A stretch of DNA of 64,000 nt. It comes from Streptomyces sp. SA15 (GTDB lineage Bacteria > Actinomycetota > Actinomycetes > Streptomycetales > Streptomycetaceae). The stretch spans positions 54,358 to 118,357 of the forward strand of contig NZ_NTGE01000074.1 in the NCBI RefSeq assembly GCF_002291145.1, read 5' to 3'. Position 1 is the first letter of the stretch. Each line of letters starts with the position of its first letter. This document shows, in pieces, positions 7,636 through 15,788 of the stretch. The notes under the pieces are model-generated. The model saw nothing but the letters and a program-made list of their open reading frames with translations, did no database searches and was not told where the DNA came from. Both the position numbers and the translations under genes were made by a program.

Positions 7636-8424
7636 CTATGGGTGCTGGCTGCTGACGGCGACGACCTCGCCCGTCATGTACGACGAGTAGCCCGACGCCA
7701 GGAACACGATCACGTTGGCCACCTCCCAGGGTTCGGCGTACCGTCCGAAGGCCTCGCGCGAAGTCAGCTCCTCCAGCAGCTCCGGCGTCGTCACTTTCAC
7801 GAGGTGCGGGTGCATGGCGAGGCTCGGCGACACCGCGTTGACGCGCACCCCGTACTCGGCCGCCTCCAGCGCCGCACACCGGGTCAGCGCCATCACGCCG
7901 GCCTTCGCGGCGGCATAGTGCGCCTGCCCGGCCTGGGCACGCCAGCCGACGACGGAGGCGTTGTTGACGATCACGCCGTCGCCGGTCTCCTTCATGCGGC
8001 GGAGTGCGGCCCGGGTGCACCGGAAGGTGCCATTCAGCGTCACGTCGAGCACCCGCGACCACTGCTCGTCGGACATGTCGACGAGGGCCGAGGTGCCGCC
8101 GAGACCGGCGTTGTTGACCACGATGTCGAGCCGGCCGTGCTCCCGGACCGCGGCCTCGAAGAGCTCGTACACCTGAGCCTCATCGGTGACGTCGCACGGC
8201 ACCGCACCGACCGACCCCGTGCCGAACTCCCCGGCCAGCTGGGCCTCGTACTCCTTCAGCCGCCGCGCATGCGCGTCGCTGACCAGCACGCGCGCGCCCT
8301 CCTCCAGGAAGCGGCGTGCGGTGGCTCCGCCGATCCCGGCGCCCGCGGCAGCGGTGATGACGGCGGTACGCCCCGCCAGCAGCCCGTGCCCAGGCACGTA
8401 CGCCGGACTCTCGACGCCTGTCAT
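7636..8424 (-). CDS. ipdF: SDR oxidoreductase IpdF
   Basis: 262-aa SDR with ITAAAGAGIGGATA as the cofactor loop (residues 23-36), NNAG near residue 108, and YAAAK as catalytic Tyr/Lys. It sits between kstR2 and the FadE pair, as does ipdF (Rv3559c), an oxidoreductase acting on hydroxylated indane-carboxyl-CoA intermediates of steroid ring C/D breakdown. It starts about 15 bases from a candidate KstR2 operator and is the promoter-proximal gene of ipdF-kstR2-fadA6, so kstR2 is probably autoregulated through this promoter. Confidence 0.82.
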   Translation of the reverse strand: MTGVESPAYVPGHGLLAGRTAVITAAAGAGIGGATARRFLEEGARVLVSDAHARRLKEYEAQLAGEFGTGSVGAVPCDVTDEAQVYELFEAAVREHGRLDIVVNNAGLGGTSALVDMSDEQWSRVLDVTLNGTFRCTRAALRRMKETGDGVIVNNASVVGWRAQAGQAHYAAAKAGVMALTRCAALEAAEYGVRVNAVSPSLAMHPHLVKVTTPELLEELTSREAFGRYAEPWEVANVIVFLASGYSSYMTGEVVAVSSQHP

Positions 8425-8438
8425 AGGGCCACGCTAAC

Positions 8439-8456
8439 CTACCAAACACTTGTTAG
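8439..8456. promoter_or_regulatory. KstR2-type operator
   Basis: CTACCAAACACTTGTTAG is an imperfect palindrome lying between the divergent ipdF (start 8424) and fadE31-like (start 8473) genes. Its core ACCAAACACTTGTT fits AnCAAGnnCTTGnT with one substitution. The site at 2179-2196 aligns with it as CTA[AC]CAAAC[AG][CT]TTG[GT]T. Two matching sites at the two divergent promoters of one cluster is what a local repressor would need. Confidence 0.72.
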
Positions 8457-8472
8457 GGAAGGATGGCCGTCG

Positions 8473-9612
8473 ATGGATCTCACCTTCACGCGGGAAGAGG
8501 AGGCCTTCCGGGCCGAGGTACGCGCCTGGCTGGCGGCGCACGTACCCGCCGAGCCCCTCCCCTCCCTCGAGACGGAGGAGGGCTTCGCGGCGCACCGCGC
8601 GTGGGAGGCCGAGCTGGCCGCGGACCGCTGGTCGGTGGTGAACTGGCCGGCCGAGTACGGCGGGCGGGACGCGGGCCTCGTCCGCTGGCTGGTCTTCGAG
8701 GAGGAGTACTACGCGGCGGGCGCGCCCGGCCGGGTCGGCCAGAACGGCATCAGTCTGCTCGCGCCGACCCTCTTCGACCACGGCACCGAGGAGCAGCGGG
8801 CACGCGTGCTGCCGCCCATGGCCCGGGGCGAGGTGATCTGGGCGCAGGCGTGGTCGGAACCGGAGGCGGGCTCGGACCTGGCGTCCCTCAGGTCGAAGGC
8901 CGTCCGCGCACCGGGCGGCTGGCGCTTGAGCGGGCAGAAGACGTGGTCGTCGCGGGCGGCCTTCGCGGACCGCGCGTTCGGCCTGTTCCGCAGCGATCCG
9001 CACACCCCGAAGCCCCACCAGGGGCTGACCTACCTGATGTTCGACCTGCGTTCCCCGGGTGTCACGGTCCGCCCCATCGCCCGCCTCGACGGCAAGCCCG
9101 CCTTCGCCGAACTGTTCCTGGACGAGGTGTTCGTGCCGGACGAGGACGTGATCGGCGAGCCCGGCCAGGGCTGGCGGGTGGCGATGGCCACGGCGGGCAA
9201 CGAGCGCGGGCTGATGCTCCGCTCCCCCGGCCGTTTCCTCGCGAGCGCCGACCGGCTGTTCCGACTCTGGCAGGCACAAGGCAGCCCGCAGGACACGAAG
9301 GACCGCGTGGCCGACGCCCTGATCGGCGCCCGCGCCTACCAGCTGTTCACGTACGCCGCCGCCTCCCGCTTCCTCGACGGCGCCTTACTCGGCCCGGAGT
9401 CCAGCCTGAACAAGGTCTTCTGGTCGGAGTACGACATCGCGCTGAACGAGACGGCCCTCGATCTCCTGGACGCGGAGGGCGAGTCGGCGGACAGCGACTG
9501 GGCGGAGCGGTACGTCTTCGCCCTCGCCGGCCCGATCTACGCGGGCACGAACGAGATCCAGCGGGACATCATCGCCGAGCGGCTGCTCGGCCTGCCGAAG
9601 GGACGCCGCTGA
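8473..9612 (+). CDS. Acyl-CoA dehydrogenase, FadE31-like subunit
   Basis: 379-aa acyl-CoA dehydrogenase. The FAD/substrate segment WAQAWSEPEAGSDLASL (about residues 115-131) and the C-terminal GPIYAGTNEIQRDIIAERLLGLP are typical. FEEEYYAAGAPGR and GLFRSDP resemble mycobacterial FadE31, which forms heterotetramers with FadE32 or FadE33. ATG 8473 follows AAGGA by about 10 bases. The gene overlaps the next dehydrogenase by one base (TGATG), as expected for an alpha2beta2 pair. Such pairs in steroid degraders desaturate indane-carboxyl-CoA intermediates. Assignment to FadE31 rather than FadE30 is from remembered sequence features, not an alignment. Confidence 0.8.
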   Translation: MDLTFTREEEAFRAEVRAWLAAHVPAEPLPSLETEEGFAAHRAWEAELAADRWSVVNWPAEYGGRDAGLVRWLVFEEEYYAAGAPGRVGQNGISLLAPTLFDHGTEEQRARVLPPMARGEVIWAQAWSEPEAGSDLASLRSKAVRAPGGWRLSGQKTWSSRAAFADRAFGLFRSDPHTPKPHQGLTYLMFDLRSPGVTVRPIARLDGKPAFAELFLDEVFVPDEDVIGEPGQGWRVAMATAGNERGLMLRSPGRFLASADRLFRLWQAQGSPQDTKDRVADALIGARAYQLFTYAAASRFLDGALLGPESSLNKVFWSEYDIALNETALDLLDAEGESADSDWAERYVFALAGPIYAGTNEIQRDIIAERLLGLPKGRR

Positions 9613-10571
9613 TGCGTTTCCTCCTCGGCGCCGAGCAGCGCGCGTTCGCCGACTCGCTGGACGCGATGCTGACGGCCGCGGACACGCCGTCGGTGGTACG
9701 GGACTGGAGCCGGGGCGAGCATGCGAGTGGACGCGCGCTGTGGAGCCGTATCGCTCAGGCGGGGGTGTTCGCGCTGGCGGTTCCGGAGGAGTACGAGGGG
9801 ATAGGGCGGCGCCCCGTCGAACTCGCCGTCTCCTTCGTCGAGTTGGGGCGGCACGCGGTGCCCGGGCCCCTGGTCGAGACCGTCACGGCTGCTGTGCTGC
9901 TCACTGAACCGGGCCCCGCCGAACGGCTGTTGCCCGCGCTGGCCTCGGGTGAGGCCATGGCGACGCTGGCGCCCTCGGGGTCGTACGCCCTGGACGGCGA
10001 CGCGGCGACCACGCGCCTCGCCCTGACCCCCGACGGCCTGCGTCTCGCCCCCGGCCACGGTCCGGTGCGCCCCTCCCTCGACCCCGCCCGCCGCCTCACC
10101 GCCCTCACACCCGGCGGCGAACTCCTCACCTGCGACCCTCCCGTCACCCACGCCCTCACCACCGCCCGCCTCACCACCGCCGCCCAAGCCCTCGGAGTCG
10201 GCCTCGCGCTCCTCGACAGGACCGTGGCGTACGCGAAGCAGCGCACGCAGTTCGGCGTGCCCATAGGCTCGTTCCAGGCCGTCAAGCACCGGCTGGCCGA
10301 CGCGAAGATCGCGCTGGAGTTCGCAGGTCCCCTGGTCTTCGGGGCCGCGCTGAGCATGGGCCCCGCCGAGGTGGCCGCCGCCAAGGTCGCGGCGTGCGAG
10401 GCGGCGTACGCCACCGCCCGTACGGCGCTCCAGTTGCACGGCGCGATCGGCTACACGGCGGAGTACGACTTGGCGCTGTGGCTGACCAAGGCCCGCGCCC
10501 TGCGTACCGCCTGGGGTAGTCCGCGGGAGTGCCGGGCCCTCGTCGTCAATGCTGGTGATCGCCGCTGGTGA
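9612..10571 (+). CDS. Acyl-CoA dehydrogenase, FadE32/FadE33-like partner
   Basis: 319-aa short acyl-CoA dehydrogenase. It begins MRFLLGAEQRAFADSL, has VPEEYEGIGRRPVELAVSFVE near residue 55 and ends with QLHGAIGYTAEYDLALW and an arginine-rich helix. It is shorter than a complete homotetrameric enzyme (about 380 aa) and has a weak mid-domain, as is usual for the second subunit of heteromeric steroid acyl-CoA dehydrogenases. Its ATG overlaps the preceding stop by one base. The last 26 bases overlap the 3-prime end of the convergent cytochrome b gene. Confidence 0.78.
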   Translation: MRFLLGAEQRAFADSLDAMLTAADTPSVVRDWSRGEHASGRALWSRIAQAGVFALAVPEEYEGIGRRPVELAVSFVELGRHAVPGPLVETVTAAVLLTEPGPAERLLPALASGEAMATLAPSGSYALDGDAATTRLALTPDGLRLAPGHGPVRPSLDPARRLTALTPGGELLTCDPPVTHALTTARLTTAAQALGVGLALLDRTVAYAKQRTQFGVPIGSFQAVKHRLADAKIALEFAGPLVFGAALSMGPAEVAAAKVAACEAAYATARTALQLHGAIGYTAEYDLALWLTKARALRTAWGSPRECRALVVNAGDRRW

Positions 10572-12198
10572 GCTCCCGGAACTCCTCCACCGTCGGCTTC
10601 TCGATCCGCGTGTCGGGCCCGAACATGGCCCGGGACAGCCGGGCGCGCAGCCGCTGCGACGGCTTGACCCGGCGGCGGACACCGCCCGCGTCGACGAGCG
10701 GCCCGATCTCGTACGGCGGGTTCTGCTCGTGCTGGGTGAGGGTGAACAGCTGCGCCTGTGAGAGAGGCTCGTGGACCTCGACGTACTCGCCGTTCGGCAG
10801 CCGTTTGATGGTGCCCGTCTCCCTGCCGTGCAGCACCTTGGCCCGGTCCCGGCGCTGCAGACCGAGACAGATCCGTTTCGTCACGATGAAGGCGAGGACC
10901 GGCACCACGAAGACCCCCACCCGGACGAACCAGGTGATCGCGTTGAGGGACAGGTGCAGCCGCAAGGCCACGATGTCGTTGCCGCCGCCGATCAGCAGCA
11001 CGCAGTACAGACTCAGCCAGGCCACGCCGAGGCCGGTGCGCACGGGCGCGTTGCGCGGGCGGTCCAGGATGTGGTGCTCGCGTTTGTCGCCGGTGATCCA
11101 CGCCTCGATGAAGGGATACACGCCGATGGCGAGCATGACCAGCGGGAACAGCGCGAACGGGATGAACACGCCCAGCGCCAGCGTGTGGCCCCAGAGGTTG
11201 ATCTCCCATCCCGGCATCACCCGGATCAGTCCCTCGGAGAAGCCGAGATACCAGTCGGGCTGGGCGCCGGTGGTGACGAGATCGGCACGGTAGGGGCCGA
11301 AGGCCCACACGGGGTTGATCTGGGCGATGCCGCCCATCAGCGTCAGGGTGCCGAAGACGAGGAAGAAGAAGCCGCCCGCCTTGGCCATGTAGACCGGCAG
11401 GAAGGGCATGCCGATGACGGTCTTCTCACCCCGGCCGGGGCCCGGGTACTGGGTGTGCTTGTGGTAGAAGACCAGGATCAGGTGCGCGGCCACCAGACCC
11501 AGCATGATCCCGGGCAGCAGCAGCACATGGATCGGGAAGAGCCGCGCGATGATGTCGTCCCCCGGGAACTCCCCGCCGAAGAGGAAGAAGGACAGGTACG
11601 TCCCCACGATCGGGATGGACAGGATGGCGCCCTGGGCGAAGCGGAGGCCGGTGCCGGACAGCAGGTCGTCGGGCAGGGAGTAGCCGGTCAGGCCGGTGAT
11701 GATGCCCAGCATCAGCAGGGTCCAGCCGAACAGCCAGTTGACCTCGCGCGGCTTGCGGAAGGCGCCGGTGAAGAACACCCGCATCATGTGCGAGAGCATG
11801 GCGGTGACGAAGACCAGCGCGGCCCAGTGGTGGATCTGCCGGATCAGCAGCCCGCCGCGCACGTCGAAGCTGATGTCCAGCGTGGACTCGAAGGCCCTGG
11901 TCATCATGACGCCGTTGAGCGGCTCGTACGAGCCGTGGTAGACGACCTCGACACTGCTCGGCTCGAAGAACAGGGTGAGGTAGACGCCGGTGAGGATCAG
12001 GACGACGAAGCTGTAGAGGGCGACCTCGCCCAGCATGAAGGACCAGTGGTCCGGGAAGACCTTGCGCATGTTGGCCTTGGCCAGCGCATAGATCCCGAGC
12101 CGCCCGTCTGCCCAGTCTGCGAGCCTCTCGCCCCTGCCGGGAGGCTCCCGGCGGGCGGACCGCGCCGCCGCGTTCCCCGAACGTGCGCCGTCGTCCAT
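10546..12198 (-). CDS. qcrB: Cytochrome bc1 complex cytochrome b subunit (orphan paralogue)
   Basis: 550-aa multi-span membrane protein of the actinobacterial QcrB type. Haem-ligand histidines appear in IRQIHHWAALVFVTAMLSH and in IHVLLLPGIMLGLVAAHL, and the quinol-site motif is PDWY. About eight hydrophobic helices are followed by a 100-residue cytosolic tail. No qcrA, qcrC or cytochrome oxidase gene is nearby, so this is probably a second copy separate from the main qcrCAB operon. ATG 12198 follows GGGAAGG by about 10 bases. Its 3-prime end overlaps the convergent dehydrogenase gene by 26 bases. Confidence 0.88.
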   Translation of the reverse strand: MDDGARSGNAAARSARREPPGRGERLADWADGRLGIYALAKANMRKVFPDHWSFMLGEVALYSFVVLILTGVYLTLFFEPSSVEVVYHGSYEPLNGVMMTRAFESTLDISFDVRGGLLIRQIHHWAALVFVTAMLSHMMRVFFTGAFRKPREVNWLFGWTLLMLGIITGLTGYSLPDDLLSGTGLRFAQGAILSIPIVGTYLSFFLFGGEFPGDDIIARLFPIHVLLLPGIMLGLVAAHLILVFYHKHTQYPGPGRGEKTVIGMPFLPVYMAKAGGFFFLVFGTLTLMGGIAQINPVWAFGPYRADLVTTGAQPDWYLGFSEGLIRVMPGWEINLWGHTLALGVFIPFALFPLVMLAIGVYPFIEAWITGDKREHHILDRPRNAPVRTGLGVAWLSLYCVLLIGGGNDIVALRLHLSLNAITWFVRVGVFVVPVLAFIVTKRICLGLQRRDRAKVLHGRETGTIKRLPNGEYVEVHEPLSQAQLFTLTQHEQNPPYEIGPLVDAGGVRRRVKPSQRLRARLSRAMFGPDTRIEKPTVEEFRELTSGDHQH

Positions 12199-12336
12199 AC
12201 GTCGCCGCCTTCCCCGTCGGATCTCTCTCAGCGTGGCACAGGCACGGCCCCGCGGCCACGCCAACAGGGCGGGCGCCACGGCTGTGCCGATCGGGGGGAG
12301 CAGGCCCCCTGGTGCGGTCGGCGCACCGCCGGCATC

Positions 12337-12408
12337 GGCGTCACCGACCGCACCGGCCTCACCGACCGCACCGGCGTCACCGACCGCACCGGCGTCACCG
12401 GCCGCCCC
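12337..12408. repeat. 18-bp minisatellite, four units
   Basis: GGCGTCACCGACCGCACC is repeated four times head to tail at 12337-12354, 12355-12372, 12373-12390 and 12391-12408 with small changes. It spans the last codons of the hydrolase lipoprotein gene (stop 12395-12397) and most of the gap before qcrB. Confidence 0.9.
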
Positions 12409-13429
12409 ACTTCTCCCGCAGCACCTCCTCCGCCGGTTTGCCGTGCGGTGTGTACGCCAGCCGCCTCGGCGTCTCGGCGCTGTCCGGCCAGTCGTCCCAC
12501 ATCCACCAGCAGACCCCGGCCCACCAGCGCCGGCCCGTGAAGGCGTCCAGCAGCGCCCGGTAGGCGGCGGCCTGTTCGGCGTCCCCGGCGCGGCGGCTCA
12601 CCGTCCAGGAGTACGGGGCGGTCGTCGCCCCGCGTTGGCTGACGTAGCCCGCCTCGGTGAACAGGATCCGCCGGTCGTGGCGCCGGGCGAAGGAGGCGAG
12701 CCGCTCGCCGATCGGCTCCCAGGCGCGGCGCAGCCGGTCGGGGTCGTCGGTGGGGTGCTCGGCCAGCGGCCAGTAGGCGTCGATGCCGATGAGGTCGAGC
12801 TGTGTCCAGAAGCGGATGCGCTCGTACTCGTCGTAGTTGGCGGCGTAGGTCAGGGGGCCGTCGTAGCGGTCGCGGACCGCTTGGACGACCTGCGTCCAGG
12901 CGGTGTCGTCGCCGGAGACTCCGGCCAGTTCGGTGCCGACCGCGAACTGCTCGGCGCGGGTGGCCGCCGCGAGGTCGGCGTAGTGGGTGATGAAGCTCCG
13001 GTACGCGGTGAACCAGGCGGCGCGGTCGCGGGGGCGGATCTCGGCGCGGTCGCCGTCGCCGGGCAGATCGACATGCGGTTTGATCATCACCTTGAGGCCC
13101 GTGGCGTGTGCGCGGCGCACGATCCGCTTGAGGGCGGCGTCGCTCGCCGTCTCCTGTGTGGGGCGCATGACGGAGTCGTCGGGGCGCCGCTGGTACCAGG
13201 TCGGCGTGAAGGTGACCCAGCGGGCCCCGGTCTCCTTGATGTCCCGCAGATAGCGGTCGGCGGCGGGGCTGTCGTAGTCGGTGCGGTACCAGGAGGGCAG
13301 GGTGATGCCCCGCATCACCCTCGTATCCGTATGCGTATCCGTATCCGGGTCGGCCGCCGTGCCGTCGGCGGAGCAGGCGCCGACGGCGAGGAGGACCGCC
13401 GCCAGGCCGGCGACGGTCCTCCCCCTCAC
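12395..13429 (-). CDS. Secreted TIM-barrel glycoside hydrolase lipoprotein (GH113-like)
   Basis: 344-aa predicted lipoprotein. The signal peptide ends in a lipobox with Cys19 (VGAC). A short linker with DTDTHTDT, encoded by a 6-bp tandem repeat at 13322-13345, leads to a barrel domain. Candidate acid/base Glu167 lies in VGTELAG and candidate nucleophile Glu259 in LFTEAGY, a layout like clan GH-A and GH113. MIKPHVD and GIDAYWPL also fit. The GTG start follows AGGAGG. It lies 22 bases after the DUF2334 gene on the same strand, so hydrolase and deacetylase are probably co-expressed. Substrate not known. Confidence 0.75.
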   Translation of the reverse strand: MRGRTVAGLAAVLLAVGACSADGTAADPDTDTHTDTRVMRGITLPSWYRTDYDSPAADRYLRDIKETGARWVTFTPTWYQRRPDDSVMRPTQETASDAALKRIVRRAHATGLKVMIKPHVDLPGDGDRAEIRPRDRAAWFTAYRSFITHYADLAAATRAEQFAVGTELAGVSGDDTAWTQVVQAVRDRYDGPLTYAANYDEYERIRFWTQLDLIGIDAYWPLAEHPTDDPDRLRRAWEPIGERLASFARRHDRRILFTEAGYVSQRGATTAPYSWTVSRRAGDAEQAAAYRALLDAFTGRRWWAGVCWWMWDDWPDSAETPRRLAYTPHGKPAEEVLREKWGGR

Positions 13430-13451
13430 GCCTTCCTCCTCGGTACCGGCT

Positions 13452-15302
13452 TCACAGGGTCGCCGGGTTGACGAAGGTGTAGCCGAGCGCCTTGATGCCC
13501 TCGACGGTCTGCTTCAACGGCTCGACCGGGAAGTACGGGTGGTAGAAGAAGCTGGCGAACCCGTCCCGGACGGCGAGATTGGCCTTGGCCGAGGCGATGA
13601 GATCGGCCGGCAGCCGCGGCGGATGGTTGTTGTATTCCTCCGGCTCGTAATTCCCGATGTTCTCGGGAATCACTTTGGTCCCGTACACATCACGGACCAC
13701 GTACGGGAAGAACTGCCCGATGAAACGGTTGGGGTCCGATGCGGCTCCGCTCAACGTCCCGGCGAAATACAGCGAACGTTCGAGACGGGCCGAGAAGTTC
13801 GAACTGAACACCTCGTAGTCGGTGCGGGAACCCGCATAGTGCGGCGTGGTCCACAGCGTCGGCTTCGGAAGCCCGGCGGCCGCGAACTCGGCCAGGCCGC
13901 TGTTGATCCTTCCCTGCGCCCAGGCGGCGGAGTCGCCGGGAATCGGACCGTCGTAGATGACACTGTTCGCGGCGTCCACATGGGCACGGTAGAACTCGAA
14001 GTCGTCCCCGCTGACGCCGTTGTACGGGTTGGCCGCGTTGCCGTACTGGTGCGTGTATCCGTGGTTCATCAGGACCGCACCCCGGGCGAGCATGTACTTC
14101 AGGGTATTGACCAGGTCCGGCCGCTGCGACAGCTTGATGGTCTCGGGGACGCCGTTGTTGTAGGTGCCGTTCGGGTCCGTGTAGACGGGGATGACATTGA
14201 TGCCGTAGGGAATCCGCTGCGAGTAGAGATAGTCGGCGATCGCCTTCAGCTCGGCGGGTTCCGAGTTGGGGCTGATGTCCTCAAGGCGCACGATCGCGCG
14301 GTGCCGTTCGGCGGTGGCCGGCGCGAGGGCGTCGAAGAGGAGGTCCTCGAAGACGATGACACGGTCGCTCTCGGAAACGTACGCGAAGGGGATCTCACCG
14401 ATGTAGGTGAGGTTGGAGGAGCGGACCGCCCAGCCGAAGGTCTTCCCACTTGAGGTGTCCAGGCCCTCCGCCAGCCGGGTGACCGCCGGATAGCCGGGTC
14501 CCGTGAGGACGTTGGGGCGCAGCACGCCGCTGTCCTGCCCGGCCGGGATCTTGCGGGTGAGGGTCTGTCCCTTGTACGTCACCTGCGTGACGGTGCCGAT
14601 GGATCCGCCGTCCTCGTAGTACGACGTCGTCGGGTCCCAGCCGTACTTCTGCGTGAACTGGGGTACGCCCACCGCGCCCGCCATGTTCCAGATGTTGGCG
14701 CCCACCCAGGTCACGGGCTTGGTGGTGGTCAGCGCGTCCTGGTAGAAGGCGGCCGGGACGGCGTCCGGGACGTCACAGCAGTAGTAGGTCGAGCCGATGT
14801 AGATCGTGGCCGTGTACGAGTTGACCATGCCCGCGGTGTACTGCGAGACCGGCTTTGCGGTGACGGTGCCGAAGTGGCCGGCGAGGTTGGCGGCGGCCAT
14901 CGCGTAGAGCTCGCCCAGGTGGCCGTAGGGGCCCGCGGTGTCGTAGAGCACGAGGGTGGTCGGGTCGGCCTGGATGCCGACGTCGGCGGCGTCGGCGGGC
15001 GCGGCCGCCGGGGTGGCCGCCGGGGTGGTGACGGTCGCCGGCGCGGGCTTCTTGCGGGCCTGGTCCTGGCGCGCCCGGTCGGCCTTGATCTGGGCCTTGG
15101 CCCAGCCCTTGAGATCGACGCGGTTGAGCCCGGACGTCGTACCGCTCGCCTCGCCGGGATTCCGCTTTTCTCCGGCCGCCTGGGCCCCCGCGGCCAGGAA
15201 TGTGCCGCTCAGCAGGGCGGCGACGAGCAGGAGAAGCAAGGAGAATTTCGAGATTCCTCTTCTGCTTCTGTCGGGTCTGTAGGTCCCGTTCAATGACCTC
15301 AC
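13452..15302 (-). CDS. Secreted DUF2334 polysaccharide-deacetylase-like protein
   Basis: About 616 aa with a signal peptide (hydrophobic core SLLLLLVAALLSGTFLAAG, cleavage after AQA). A linker and an N-terminal domain of about 300 residues precede a DUF2334 domain from residue 335. RLEDIS (about 339-344) and NHGYTH (about 413-418) supply the Asp and paired His expected for metal-dependent polysaccharide deacetylases. I prefer GTG 15302, with GGGGGG 7 nt upstream; ATG 15308 and 15326 are in frame but poorly spaced or inside an inverted repeat. It is divergent from a GT2 operon, suggesting it modifies that polymer outside the cell. Confidence 0.78.
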   Translation of the reverse strand: MRSLNGTYRPDRSRRGISKFSLLLLLVAALLSGTFLAAGAQAAGEKRNPGEASGTTSGLNRVDLKGWAKAQIKADRARQDQARKKPAPATVTTPAATPAAAPADAADVGIQADPTTLVLYDTAGPYGHLGELYAMAAANLAGHFGTVTAKPVSQYTAGMVNSYTATIYIGSTYYCCDVPDAVPAAFYQDALTTTKPVTWVGANIWNMAGAVGVPQFTQKYGWDPTTSYYEDGGSIGTVTQVTYKGQTLTRKIPAGQDSGVLRPNVLTGPGYPAVTRLAEGLDTSSGKTFGWAVRSSNLTYIGEIPFAYVSESDRVIVFEDLLFDALAPATAERHRAIVRLEDISPNSEPAELKAIADYLYSQRIPYGINVIPVYTDPNGTYNNGVPETIKLSQRPDLVNTLKYMLARGAVLMNHGYTHQYGNAANPYNGVSGDDFEFYRAHVDAANSVIYDGPIPGDSAAWAQGRINSGLAEFAAAGLPKPTLWTTPHYAGSRTDYEVFSSNFSARLERSLYFAGTLSGAASDPNRFIGQFFPYVVRDVYGTKVIPENIGNYEPEEYNNHPPRLPADLIASAKANLAVRDGFASFFYHPYFPVEPLKQTVEGIKALGYTFVNPATL

Positions 15303-15316
15303 GATCATTCCCCCCA

Positions 15317-15339
15317 ACTTTGCCATTCATTGGCAAAGT
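15317..15339. promoter_or_regulatory. Perfect inverted repeat in the DUF2334 leader
   Basis: ACTTTGCCA, a 5-base loop TTCAT, then TGGCAAAGT. It lies 15 bases upstream of the preferred start and overlaps a possible ATG at 15326. It could be an operator or an mRNA hairpin just ahead of the ribosome site. The sequence is AT-rich for this genome. Confidence 0.65.
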
Positions 15340-15432
15340 CTTTTGGCGACAAGAAGCCACCGATTCTTCTTCGCGATCAAGAAGGGTGTCAACGGACCGA
15401 CGGATGAATTCCCAGGGACCGGCAGGATCCCG

Positions 15433-15466
15433 CCAGAAGATCTGCCAGAAGATCTGCCAGAAGATC
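15433..15466. repeat. 12-bp tandem repeat in the divergent intergenic region
   Basis: CCAGAAGATCTG occurs at 15433-15444 and 15445-15456, followed by ten more matching bases at 15457-15466. It lies between the divergent DUF2334 gene and the glycosyltransferase operon and could hold repeated regulator sites or be a slippage product. Confidence 0.85.
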
Positions 15467-15563
15467 GACATCGCCCTTTTCTCGAATGCCTTCATCATCG
15501 GCCCGGACGTCTGCTAGGTTCACTTCCGCGCGTTGGGGACGCGCTGTGAAAAGTGGGGGGACA

Positions 15564-15788
15564 ATGTATGGACGACCCGCTCTGGGGTCACTGCTGCCCC
15601 TGGCAGGGGTGATGGCGGCACCGGAAGCGATACCGGGCTTACCCTGGGCCAGAGCTTTACAGGCGACGGCCGGTGCCGGATTCCTCTTCTACTGTCTGAC
15701 GGCCTGCCTGATACTCCTCGCCCGGGCGAAACTGCGCAGACAGGCGCGCCGGGCGCAGGTCGAAACCGGGAGCACGCATGATCGTTGA
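15564..15788 (+). CDS. Small membrane protein upstream of the GT2 synthase
   Basis: 74-aa protein starting MYGRPALGSLLPLAGVM. A first hydrophobic stretch at residues 7-20 and a stronger helix around 30-50 (ATAGAGFLFYCLTACLILLA) are followed by a basic tail AKLRRQARRAQ. ATG 15564 has GGGGGG just 3 bases upstream. It overlaps the GT2 gene by 11 bases, so the two are probably made together. By position it resembles the small accessory membrane subunits of synthase-dependent polysaccharide systems such as PgaD, but there is no sequence evidence for that family. Confidence 0.6.
   Translation: MYGRPALGSLLPLAGVMAAPEAIPGLPWARALQATAGAGFLFYCLTACLILLARAKLRRQARRAQVETGSTHDR

Noticed and set aside
10771..12540. 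589-residue open frame opposite qcrB
   Set aside because: Composition (Gln, His, Asp, Gly, Val) is typical of the reverse of a membrane-protein gene. qcrB is clear on the minus strand.
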